Assembly: GCA_947044365.1 (NCBI GenBank) | Contig: OX345636.1 | Coordinates: 16,293,115-16,357,114 of the forward strand | Length of the DNA: 64,000 nt | Reading direction: 5' to 3' | From: Petrosia ficiformis | Taxonomy: Eukaryota > Porifera > Demospongiae > Haplosclerida > Petrosiidae | Shown: positions 25,801 to 62,600 of the stretch, one piece after another | Layout of the letters: the number at the start of each line of letters is the position of its first letter | Numbering within the stretch: the stretch's first letter is position 1 | The notes under the pieces: model-generated | Told to the model about the DNA's origin: nothing | Database searches by the model: none | The model's input: the letters and a program-made list of their open reading frames with translations, nothing else | Program-made: the position numbers and the translations under genes

Positions 25801-28800
25801 GTCATTATCATCTTGTATAAGGACAGACAAGGTTGCAGAGGTATTCAAGGTAAAAGGTACTTGTCCTCTATCAACAGCAATTACTGTAAGTTCAAATTCA
25901 TATTCAACTTCTCTGTTAAAACTGTCTCCAATAGAAACATTGCCAGTCAATTCGTCTACCAAGAATCTCACAACAGTGGTGTTAGTTTCATTATTGAAAT
26001 AGGTAATGTTATATATAGTTTCATTTGATAGGAAATATGCTATGTGTGAGTTAGTTCCCTCATCAGAATCAGTAGCATTTAGTTGATAAAAGATTGTACC
26101 AGGTTCATCATTTTCAAAGAAAGATGCAATTAATGGTTCATCAAACTTAGGTGTATTATCATTAGCATCGAGTACTTCAATAAAAACCTCACCATATCCA
26201 AATAACGGTACCAACCCATTATCCATTACCATTATCGTAAGATTATAGTAACGCTGTTCATTTTTGTCTAATATCTTACTTGTTGTAATGGTCCCGGTAT
26301 TATCAATAGCAAAGCTATTTGTAGTATCCCCATCCACTATTGCATAATCCAGTACTGCATTAATGCCGATATCATAATCAACAGCTGAGTAATTGGCATA
26401 TACGATCTCTCGTGGTTGTTGAAATTCATAGACTGTTGCCTTAGCACTATATTCATAGAATGGGTATTGGTCATTTGTATCACCAATAAGTACTGTTATA
26501 TTATTGATAATAGATTGTGTGGGAGTTCCAAAATCAGTAGTTAGAATGGAAAGTATGAAACCAGCTGGTTGGGCTTCTCGATCAAACAATCTCAAAGATG
26601 TTAAAATCCCTTCGGAACTAAGTGAAAAGGAATCATTGTCACTATCATCACCGAATACATCAACAAGTGAAAAATTGAAATTCCCACCATCACCTGGGTC
26701 TGGATCATTAGTAAAATCTGCCAAGGTAGCAAACTCAACTCCAGGTGGCATGTTTTCTGGTATTGTTGGTATGTTAGCCACAGGAAAGGAAATGATAGGA
26801 GCCTCATCATTAGTATTTATAAGGAATATGGTGATATTTGTTCTGTCAGTGAATGGTTCTGGGAATCCACCATCATATGCTTCAACTTGAAAGAAAATGT
26901 AGTTTAAATCATCGCTGCAATGAAAGAGATAATTATTATGATTATATGCGTACTATATAATATTATGCATACTATATGATATATAATATTATGCATACTA
27001 TATGATATTATGCATACTATATGATATATAATATTATGCATACTATATGATATATAATATTATGCATACTATATGATATATAATATTATGCATACTATAT
27101 GATATATGATATTATGTATACTATATGATATTATGCATAATAATTAATTATGTAACCAAATTTCCAAAAAGCTGTAAAATGCTTAATTGCTCACTATCCC
27201 GCCACTTTTTATATGACGTCCATAACATTTAGTATCCATGAAGAGATATCATTAAGCTTTTCTTATACTAATTTAGCCATATTCAAAGTAACCACTTTTA
27301 TCGAGTGTTCACTGAGAAATGATGGGTTATATGGGTATATAATAATTATACGTATGTCACCAAATTTACAAAAAGCACCTTATTTTGGATCAAACACAAG
27401 TTAATTATCCACCATTATGTATAAGTACCCACCAAAGCCAATCTTAAATTTTAGTTGATCTACTATTTCAATTCACATTTAGCACATGTAAAATTATTAA
27501 GGAATGGCAGGTATCAACAAGCATTAGTTTGCAATCATTTTTATTAACTATAAATAGATTAAACATTTACCTGAAGTCGTAGTCCAAAGTTCCATTAACA
27601 AACACACCTCCTGTACCTCGATCAACATCAAATGAGCCAGAATCCGTGAATTGCCATTCCGATGGAATGCGATAATGTACTTCGCCTATAAGTCCAGTAT
27701 CCTTGTCTGTAGCTGATACATTGACCACTACTGCATTAATGACTGTATCTTCTGAAATAGTTGTATTATATTGTGGGAACTCAAACACAGGAGCTTTATT
27801 ATTGGGAACGTGAACAGTAATAGCCAGTTCAGCAAATGCATCTAAAGGTGATATAGTTGCATCATAAGCACGTATGGTATACAGGTATTCACTTTTAGTA
27901 TGAAAATCAATATCATTATTGAGAGTCACTTCTCCTGTTGTAGAGTCGATAACAAAGACCGAATCAGGAGCCTCAAAGAACTCGTATTGTAATTGTGCAT
28001 TTATTCCAATATCTAAATCAGTAGCCTGTAGCGTAATTAGTGAATATCCAGGTGATTCTGTGTCCAATATACCAACTGTATAACTACTTTCAGCCCATAT
28101 AGGATAGTTATCATTTACATCTGTGAGAGTAATATTAACTAATACAGTAGTGCTAAAAGCTAGCGATTCGTTGATGGGATTGTCTATTGCCTCGACAAGT
28201 AGTTCATAATAAGGAATTGTTTCTCGATCTAGAATTGGAATAGTAGTAGTAATATCACCTGTTGAATTATCAATATCAAATTCGTTAGAAGGACTTGCTA
28301 AGTAATAGAAAACAACACCATTGTCTCCATCATCCAAATCCTCAGCAACCACTTGACCAACAGTGGAGCCAATTTTTGCACTTTCGCTAACTGAGAATTG
28401 GTATTCTGATTCTGAGAATTCAGGTGCTCTGTCATTAATATCAAGAAGAGTTATAGTAATAGTAAATGTATCCATTAGTTTTGGTATCCCTTGGTCAACT
28501 GCTGCAACGATAAGGATAAGAGGGTTTCCAGCTTCACGATCGAGACCATCTGAAAGTTCTATCTCTCCTGACGTTTCATTGATGGTGAAACTATTAGTCA
28601 CATCACCTTCCAATATTGCAAATAGAATTTCAGCATTGATGCCTGAATCAGCATCACTTGCATTGATGTAGTCTAGTATGATCATTCCAGATTGTGTATC
28701 TTCAGATAATGACAGGCTGAAACTTGAAGGATAGTGTATTACGGGATTGTTATCATTTGAATCGATAACAGTTATCAATACTCTTGTGCTGTTAGTCAAA

Positions 28801-29528
28801 CTGCCACCATCTTCAGCTATAATTGTTAGATTGTAAAAGTTCTGTTCGTCAACATCTAGTGATGCTTCTGCAGCAATAGAAAGCATACCATTATCAGGAT
28901 GTATCATAAACTGTCCATCCTCGTTACCACTGTCGATGGTATATATTACTCTTCCATTACTAATGACATAAATAGTAATCAAATCTAATGTTTCTGGGTC
29001 TACACCCATGGTAATGAGGACTTGATCAGGATCAAAAGCTATGGCTTGAAAAAACGAAGTCCCCGGTGCCTGTTTTTCAGGTACAGTAACTTCATATTCA
29101 CTTTGATTAAATGAAGGTGTATTATCATTTATATCAAGTAGACTGATGGTAAGGTCAATGGTGTCTGAGAATCCATCATTTGAAGTAAAATTGACCCTTA
29201 AATTAAAAGTAATTGGAGCACCGACTCTATCTCTATCCAATATGGCTGCATTAGTTATTGTACCTGTTGCCAAATCGAGATTGAAATAAGATTCATCAAA
29301 ACCAGCTACATAAGAGTATGAGCCATAGGTCTCTCCTCTTGGAATATTATCAGCATCTATATATTGAACATCTATATCAAGTACTGTTGTACCCACTGGT
29401 TCTTCTTCGTTTATCTCCTGAAACTGACTCCCCTCAGAGAAGGCAAATATGATCTCTTGACTGTTAACATACAGTAGATTTGAAAGCAGCAACGACAAAT
29501 ACACGACGAGGGTATGGTGAACGCCCAT
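6069..29528 (-). CDS. Giant cadherin-REJ-GPS-like transmembrane protein with cytoplasmic MYND finger
   Basis: I read nine exons: 29528-27571, 26914-16254, 16117-16023, 15911-15855, 15763-13947, 13835-13717, 13507-13295, 13067-12419 and 12129-6069. All have AG/GT borders, the phases agree at every join, and the total of 21,630 nt is an exact multiple of three (7,209 residues). The start is the ATG before a clear signal peptide (MGVHHTLVVYLSLLLSNLLY). Approximate order: cadherin repeats 25-4205, Cys-rich 4206-4420, three WQY/WDG repeats 4440-5045, CGVC-type Cys repeats 5080-5320, two IPT/TIG domains 5320-5540, REJ-like region 5660-6200 and beyond, GPS-like motif near 6560, one membrane helix near 6617-6648, MYND finger near 6778-6816, then a Gln/Pro-rich tail ending in acidic residues. 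The likely role is cell-surface adhesion with intracellular signalling (inference). I see no beta-catenin-binding motif and no named family with this order, so no symbol is given. Confidence 0.9.
8040..12790 (-). other. CGVC repeats, IPT/TIG and REJ-like ectodomain
   Basis: The end of exon 8 (below 12790) and the start of exon 9 carry repeated D.CGVC.G.....C units (for example CCVCGGNGNTCSGCD and CGVCNGNGTTCYGCD). Two IPT/TIG-type domains follow, with VSPNRGPSKGGTSITITGSG and a second copy around YTPTKGHLNAKTTLTFSG. Next is a region with REJ/PKD-like features: C-containing strands before Y.W/F.W motifs such as FNYKWSV, FDFKWSL and FVWQCS, and a GGDRTLSQTEMLVLDAS segment. REJ plus a GPS before the membrane is the arrangement of polycystin-1 and sea urchin REJ proteins. 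Confidence 0.7.
13295..15763 (-). other. Cys-rich segment and WQY...WDG repeats of the giant protein
   Basis: Exon 5 opens with a Cys-rich stretch (CLPTNKPCNGMCPSG, then repeated short Cys pairs). It is followed by two copies of an approximately 100-residue repeat with the pattern G.A......GxWQ, then an LxFLP/LRYLP-type strand, then WDG. A third copy starts in exon 7 (GVWQYARG) and ends in exon 8 (KLRYIPRPHYYW...VWDGSEG). This pattern resembles repeats seen in large prokaryotic and marine-eukaryote adhesins (family impression, not a search result). They sit between the cadherin array and the CGVC repeats. Confidence 0.65.
16254..29456 (-). other. Cadherin repeat array, about 39 EC domains
   Basis: This is the part of the giant gene from just after the signal peptide to the end of exon 2, interrupted by the 656-bp intron 26915-27570. 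I counted repeats by their linkers (LDINDNTPSF, TDVNDNYPIW, LDVNDNKPSF, NDINDNPPEF and similar DxNDNxP motifs) plus upstream DxD and DRE motifs. These give about 39 repeats averaging about 107 residues. The Ca2+-binding residues look intact in most repeats, while a few linkers are degenerate (RGSGGPRF, VHPQFYTGPLF, NNKAPVF). About 33 repeats are encoded by one uninterrupted 10.66-kb exon. Confidence 0.9.
26940..27139. repeat. 26-bp AT-rich tandem repeat in cadherin intron 1
   Basis: About eight imperfect copies of a 26-bp unit containing TATAATATTATGCATACTAT lie inside the 656-bp first intron of the giant cadherin gene. The unit is rich in palindromic AT steps, and some copies lack the ATATATAA segment. 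It is a minisatellite with no coding content. Confidence 0.85.
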
Positions 29529-30023
29529 CTTGTTCCTGCAGACTTTGAAGGGAGTGGCTCACTCACAGCTCCTAGAACTCTTTACTTTTGTTGGATTACG
29601 TTATTTGGTTAGTGATCTTAGCCGAGCAATACGTTGTTCACTGCCTTAGCTAATGTTTGACTTGTGTTAGCATTTCTTTTGCAAATGACTGAAATGAGCC
29701 CTACCCACTTGTTTGTGTTGGTCTCCATGGTAACAAATTCATGTATACAATTGCAGCAACAATGAATCAAATTAACTAAGTTGTTTTCCCTCATGCAAAA
29801 GTAATCATGCAATATTACTGTAGTATTCTCTGGGTCATACATATGATATCACTATGGTGCCCAGGAAAATAGAATGAGTTCTGTGTACACTATGCTATTT
29901 GCTATGTACATGTAGTAAAATAATATTCATTACACCGACTTAAATAGTATAACATTTTTAAAAATAAACAACAAATTAATAATAATTATTATGAATGATT
30001 GTATAATTATGGTACTAGGAGTA
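29529..30023. other. Upstream region of the giant cadherin gene
   Basis: This is the 495-bp gap between the SNARE stop codon and the cadherin start codon, both on the - strand, so it must contain the cadherin promoter and 5' untranslated region. I see no TATA box at a convincing distance and no coding exon. The 29618-29842 open frame has no recognisable content. Confidence 0.5.
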
Positions 30024-32149
30024 TCATCTTGACATTACTCTATCAAACAAAAGATAAAACAAAATAAATAACAGCAGAAGAAATAAGATGAAATAAAGAG
30101 TTATTTTACAATTCTCTGCTTTTGTTCTTCTCATATGTTTTACACGATTGAAACTACTACCCAGGAGAGAGGATGCTGTTTCAAATACACCACCCTGTAT
30201 ACAAATAATAAATATTTAAGAATGCATAGATTTCTGCAGAGATATTTTAAAGTCCGTTCTCTCATTCACAATGTCCTCAAAATTAGGATGTGATGACTTT
30301 ATATGTAATATAGTGTATAAGCTTTTACACACCAGGAAGAATGCAGTTTTTAAAAACTGCAAATAATACATGTAGTTGCTATAGCCGAGACACATTATAA
30401 AACAAGAATCTTAAAAAAAAACAAACTATAATAGGATATTGAGTTCCTGAATCATTAGCAATGATTTAGTTTAGAACATTCATAAAGTACATGTACAAAT
30501 GTACTTCATTGGGTGTAAACCAGAGTATGTGAGACACTAGAGTGATTAGTAATAGTTTATAGTCATGAGTGGACTATAGAAATACTCCAAAAACAAGATT
30601 AGTACTTGTAATGAGTACTATTACTGTTTTTTCAGATTCAGCATTGTTGAATATTATAGGAGAGTTGGACAGTATAGAAGAAATAAGACAGAAGGAAGTA
30701 GAGGAAGTTTTCTGGCACATTTTAAGCACATACATGTATGTATATACACATCACAAGTGGGGTTAGCACACATACATGTACACAAACAATAAATTGGGAA
30801 TGTCAGCAAAATCCCAAAGGAAACCAAATTAGCATGTCAAAAAGCTCTGCACTAGCCCTCAATCATAGGCTACTTCATTATTCTATGTAACATACTTTTT
30901 ATGGCCTATAGGACCATCCCTATGACTGCTTTCCCATGGGGTCAATGTGTTTATATTGTATATATTCTTGTGTCCCTTATAAGAGTATGTGTTGTATACA
31001 TACATGTAGTTAAAGAAGTGCAAGAAGGGGGGCTTGGTCAATTAATGGGTGTGGTGCATAACAGAACGTATGCTACAGACTAGCAAAAAGAAAGCTGCTT
31101 GTAGCTTACATGGAAAGTTGGAAACTGGAACTAATAGCTAGCTATTTTACCTGAAATGTATTCCTAAAGTTCTACAAGGTCCTTTAAAAGGTAAATAATC
31201 AAAATAATAACTACATGTTGTATAATAGGCTGTTGACAAAACTCACAGAATTATCCATCATGTTAAGCTGACTGGTGGCTTCATGTTTCAAATCTAAAGC
31301 AACCTAAAAAATGAAAATGAAATGTAAAACAACATCTGAAACAGTATAAAGTCTCCTAAGATATCATTACATACAAATCAGGATTTAATTTGGGGGATGT
31401 AGGCAAACAAAGTCAATATATCTGAAATTCTCTTTGCTTTTCAATGTCACCAACTCACCATATTCATCACAATAATTCTGTGTGTACTCTTCAAATACCC
31501 ACATGTACATTCAAACTGAATGGACAATCATTAGATTACAGAGGTGCAGAAGCCAATCTCACAAGAATGTAGTAAGTGAATCAGGAAGTCTGTGTCTATG
31601 GCTATGTAGCAGGATGTTTTGTATCTTAGAGTACCATTAACAATGCATACACTCATCTAATAGTTTTGGTAAATGTATTTCCATCAAAAAGGAACCCATA
31701 ACCATTTGATGGATTTATAAGTGAAGCAAACATAATTGGTTTGGTAGGCAGATTACCGTACATGTATATGAGGGGTGTGTTCTCCAAGGGCGAGTATATT
31801 CAGTGTACTCATACTATAAAGAAACTTTTGGGATAAATGTTCTTTCATATAAAGAGTATTATACTGTTGATATATATCTAGATATCTAGAGTAGATACAT
31901 TGAGTATTTGTTACAACATTCAATTGAATATAATTCATTATACAATAGTGACCACAACATACATGTCTCATTGTAGAAACCTTTCCAGCAAGTCCTTCTA
32001 GTTTCCTGTCGTTTTCAGTCTCCATCAACTCCTCTGAAAACCTACTGTCATCTGAGGGAAGTTTAACGAGAATAAACAACTACACATGATGACTACAAGT
32101 AATCCAATTATCTTTAGTTACCTTTTGATTTTCCGTTACTCCACGACAT
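30024..32149 (-). CDS. BET1L: BET1/BET1L-like Qc-SNARE, tail-anchored
   Basis: Four exons: 32149-32122, 32051-31963, 31303-31247 and 30194-30024, in frame with AG/GT borders, 114 residues. The core from about residue 16 ([19 protein letters not shown], then [20 protein letters not shown]) matches the BET1/BET1L SNARE motif, including the central-layer Gln at about residue 51. A C-terminal hydrophobic segment (about 89-108) ends with the short luminal DRVMSR. Bet1-type SNAREs drive fusion of ER-to-Golgi and intra-Golgi vesicles. BET1L fits a little better than BET1 on the start of the motif, but the paralogue is not certain. It is divergent from ACTL6 with 187 bp between start codons. Intron 3 contains a MITE. 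Confidence 0.88.
30897..31235. mobile_element. MITE copy (CATCCCTATGATTGCTTT family) in SNARE intron 3
   Basis: It begins TTTTTATGGCCTATAGGACC and continues as ATCCCTATGACTGCTTTCCC. It shares a long interior with the copy at 54016-54482, including GGCTTGGTCAATTAATGGG, GAAAGCTG and CCTAAAGTTCTACAAGGTCC. Homology stops at GCTGTTG near 31235, so the right terminal repeat is missing here. It is non-coding. Confidence 0.75.
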
Positions 32150-32336
32150 GACTTTATCTTAGAATTAGATTGTCAGTGCTCAGTAAATATGTACACGTAA
32201 CCAGAATTGAGAGTTCTCTAACGTCATTGTTCATGGGCATTAATTAGAATACCTTTTATTGCCGCGCCCACTTTAGCTCGTGTGACTTTGTTGGACATTA
32301 ATTAGAAAGTTTCAAGTGGCAAGACTTTTGAAAATT
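32150..32336. promoter_or_regulatory. Shared divergent promoter of the SNARE and ACTL6 genes
   Basis: Only 187 bp separate the start codons of two divergently transcribed housekeeping-type genes, so both 5' untranslated regions and promoters must share it. It contains a CRE-like half site (AACGTCATTG) and a GC-rich patch (GCCGCGCCCACT) that stands out against the AT-rich background. I see no obvious TATA box on either side. Confidence 0.7.
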
Positions 32337-58431
<26,095 letters not shown>

Positions 58432-58532
58432 ACTCACTGATTATGTACCATTATAAATTATACACATGATCATTATCTCATTGCAAACGTTAGTTATGGC
58501 AGCAGACAGGAAGTCAGAACTGTAATACAGAC

Positions 58533-58538
58533 ATTAAA
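58533..58538 (+). terminator. Candidate poly(A) signal of ACTL6
   Basis: ATTAAA lies about 100 bp after the ACTL6 stop codon and is followed by a T/G-rich stretch (TTTTGTTTTGTAATAATTTA). This is the commonest variant of the animal polyadenylation hexamer. It is plausible but not proven. Confidence 0.4.
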
Positions 58539-58817
58539 TTTTGTTTTGTAATAATTTATCTCTTGTTCAGTTGATATGTTAACCTTAATTATTATACTGT
58601 ACTATCATGACAGCTGTTTGGTTAGTTAATAATTATGTTGTATAATTCTAAAGGCTAATAAACTTCCTCCACAGCAGGTGGTATATTGATTATAATTATA
58701 CACCTACATGTACTATGGTTTGAACATAATTATATACAATTATACTGTTGTACAATTTTGATCTATAATACACAATAATATATAGTAGATCTAGAGTTAT
58801 AAAGGTAGCTTGTACTT

Positions 58818-59113
58818 GCAATTGCGTAGAAAATACCTACATGTATGCAATTGTGTTAGAAAATACCTACATGTGTGTATGCAATTGCGTTAGAAAATAC
58901 CTACATGTGTGTATGCAATTGCGTTAGAAAATACCTACATGTGTGTATGCAATTGCGTTAGAAAATACCTACATGTGTGTATGCAATTGCATTTGAAAAT
59001 ATCTACATGTGTGTATGCAATTGCGTTAGAAAATACCTACATGTGTGTACGCAATTGCGTTAGAAAATACCTACATGTGTGTATGCAATTGCGTTAGAAA
59101 ATACCTACATGTA
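58818..59113. repeat. 34-bp tandem repeat, about nine copies
   Basis: The unit starts GCAATTGCGTTAGAAAATAC and continues CTACATGTGTGTAT. Copies are almost identical; the first two are shorter or variant. It lies between the convergent ends of ACTL6 and the MATH gene. Because 34 is not a multiple of three, the open frame across it is an accident of the repeat. Confidence 0.92.
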
Positions 59114-59686
59114 GGTATGTGGTACAATACAAGGTCAGCATGTTAACACAAAAAGATTCCTAATTAATAAAACGTGTTCTTCCATCCTGGCAACTCATGT
59201 ATGCACTTAAAATGAATAATTAAAATTAGAGATTTCGAGAATTATAATTATTCTAGTATACAACAAAACTACTGCAAGTTTTATAAATCAGATATAAAAC
59301 CTGCCCTCCATCCATGAGTCCATGGTAACCTGCTCAAGACAAAACATTAGGAGAAGCTACACACAGCTATATACAGTAGATCAGCCTTTTCAGAAATATT
59401 ATTTGCTACAATATGTGCTGCTATAGAATTATAATAACAGATTTATAATCGCCTTGTGCTTGGGCTCAGTGATGATAAATCTGATATATATAGCACTCAT
59501 AGGTGTGTTATAACATACATAAACAGCACTTGCTAGGCCCTTCTTGCAATACAATATTAAATTTCTATTAACTTCACTTTAATTAATATACATGTACGTA
59601 TATATTATAGTTTGTTTTACAGTTCACATAGAATTAACTTTGATCCAGGGAATTTGAAAAAGCAGCGTATCATCATCTTCATCTAA
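59114..59686. other. Intergenic, downstream of the MATH gene
   Basis: No coding exon is recognised here. It should include the 3' untranslated region of the - strand MATH gene. It is AT-rich with a GCCTTGTGCTTGGGCTCAGT patch near 59450. Confidence 0.5.
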
Positions 59687-62600
59687 TTATTGTGTGTTTC
59701 GATTTTTATTATATGCCAAATATTCATGAGGTATGAAGTTACGAAATCCAAGTCCATCCTCGCTATAACGCTTGGTACCCACAACACGACCTCCAGTTGT
59801 CCCATCCTCATCTGTTTCTTTAGAAAAGGGGATGATCTTTTGAACATGACTTGTATCGTCTAACTGGTTTAGAAGCTGCACACAAACCTCACCACGAAAT
59901 GGGAAAATGAGTTTATCATCATGTTCTCCTTGTTTGAGATGTACATACACAGACACACTCTTCCCTTCTTTATCTTCCTTTCCGTTTGCATAGACAATCA
60001 ACATAAATGTGTAACCCTTTTCATGTGAATAAAAAGACTTACTATGCCACTCGTCTTCAACCTTTCTGTGCTTACTGAACTCAGAAAGCTTTAAAGTAGC
60101 AACTGGTTCATCTTTCTGCTGGGAGTACCACTCAGGTGTTTTAGTTATAATACTGGAAAAATAAATGGCAACTTCAGAAACTCGTATTAAGATGGTATCA
60201 TCCTTGAGATACTCTGTGTCGTCGACATTATTGTACTTGAGATCTTTGTGGTGTATGAAACGAGATGAACCATGTCCCACATCACTAGCGATACCAGATT
60301 GAATGGGAGTTCCACTCAGAACCTTTTTTGTGGCATTGGAATCTGTAATCTCTTTATCGAAAGTGAAGATCCTAGTATAATGATGGTGATTCGCTTCTTG
60401 ATTAAGGAGTTGGATTTTAACAGCACCCTGTTCATTAGATGAACATAAAGTGATACATATTGGCCTTCTCCCTCATGCTGACCATGTGGTCGCACTCTGA
60501 TACACATCTTATAACCACCATCATGAGTATAAAACGACGGGCTGTACCAATTTTTATTTTCATCTCTAAAACGTTTGTACATCTTCATTTTCATGTCAAC
60601 TGGTGGTTGGTAGGTCACATTTGTGTCTTCATATGCTGTCGGAATCCAAAATGTTTCTGCAAATCATAATAGGATATTAATATACAGCATTTGTATCTAG
60701 TAGTAACAATTGTTATAGGAAGGACTATTGCATAATTATTTTTTCTTGGTTTTACCTGCATCAGGTTTATATTCATCAATTTCTCTCTTTTCATCAAATT
60801 CCATTTTTTTCATCAATTGATCCCATTCATCTAATAGTATTGGTATGGTAATCAAAAGACACTTTAAAAATTTAATAACCTGTTCTGAGCTTCTTAATGA
60901 GAGCATTCATTGACTTTTCAACTGACAATAATTGCTTTTCCAGGTTTTCTTTTTCAGCAAGTACATCTATTATATATATATAGATAATAAACAAAAACAA
61001 TGTACACTTACTAGCATTAATTTTGATACAGTAATAGAGAAACCTAATTCATTTTAGCTGTATATTTACTATAGAGATACAAAATGTGTCATTACCAGTT
61101 AACTCTTTCTGAATATCAATTTTCTCTATGTATTTCTCTTTTGTTTTACTGAGAAAATCCTGAAAGTCTTCAGTCTTCTTTCTACTAGATTCAAGATCTT
61201 TTTCTAGGTCTGTAAAATTAATAGTAACAAACTATTGATTAAAGAGTTACTCTTCCACTATATACCTTGCTTTTGTTGAATAAGAACTGATACAGTCTTC
61301 TGCAAAGCTCTCTCGTTCATACTTCCATCTGTAACAACAACAATGACAATAAAACATGTGCTTCATATAGATTATATATTAAAAACATCACGTGCACCAT
61401 ATAATGTAAAGTACCTTCAGATGGAAGATTAAACTCTTGCAATCGTTGTTCAAGCTCAGCAATATAAATCTTTTTAGTCTCCAAATCAGAATGAAGGTCA
61501 CTTACTATGTGAGATGTCTCTAATTTAAAGAATGAATAATTATGCCATTCAATATGCTATAGGTTTTATACTGGCAGGGAAAAAGGAATCCCACAGAAAT
61601 CTTTCCCTTGCTAAGCCAAACCTTTCAGTTATTGATTAATGATGTCTCAGAGGCCATTTCACAAGCTGTAAAGTTTGGACTCTATATGCATTTACAGTGA
61701 TGAATAAAGTATTGATGCTGTCATGATGTAGTCTTGTCCCCAGCCACACCCACTACATGGAGAGGACTTTCTAGCAATTGCTTGCTTGTGCTGATTCAGC
61801 ATGGAGGGAATCATCCACACCAATCAAATTGATGACTTTACCAACTCAGAAAAGAGCCTATGTTATACCAGTGTCTGGCAGCGAGTCTACCATTGTTATT
61901 GATATCAAGTGACTGGCAGTGAGAATGGGAAAGAACCAGTCTTTGATATTTCACAGATGGCAGGCAATGGCAGCACACAATTTAAAATGATCATGTATGC
62001 TGCATTAAATAATCACATGACATACTGAGTCAGCACAACCAATAAATTGCTCTTCTTCACATAGTGGGTGCAACTGGGAATGAGACTATAGTCGTAATGA
62101 GTTTTGACAGTCCAAAATGGAAAATATGAATTATTACCTTCAGTGGTTTTCTGTTCCTGTAGTTTGGAAACATCCATTTTTGCATCATTAAGATCTTTCA
62201 GTGTATCTGTGACAATAATTAATAACAATTTAATATGTAGATAAATGTGATTAGTGAGACAGTATAATGTAACTCATCCTGAGCTGCCTACACACATTCT
62301 CTCTCTCTCTCACTGACTCTCTATATGTCCATGGTACCGGTGTGGCTAAGCCAATTGCACATGCATGTAAGTATGAAAAGATATGGATATGGGAGTAGTG
62401 TTATAGCTGCTCCACTTTTATCTATACACTGCTCTCCTTCACCCAAGCTCATCAGGATCTCAATTGATAGAGCTTATTAGATTCTAATCTTATAGCTGTC
62501 TTTACATTTTCTAATTATGTCCTTAACACCTATATTTAGTCATCAACACTACAAAAATAAATTGTTAAAATAACAAATCTATTGGTTAGTACAGTTGCAA

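Noticed and set aside
58909..59097. 62-codon open frame across the 34-bp repeat
   Set aside because: It is a by-product of the repeat sequence, and the period of 34 changes frame every unit.
58818..59113. CRISPR-like array
   Set aside because: The 34-bp units are directly contiguous with no unique spacers, and the host is a eukaryote.
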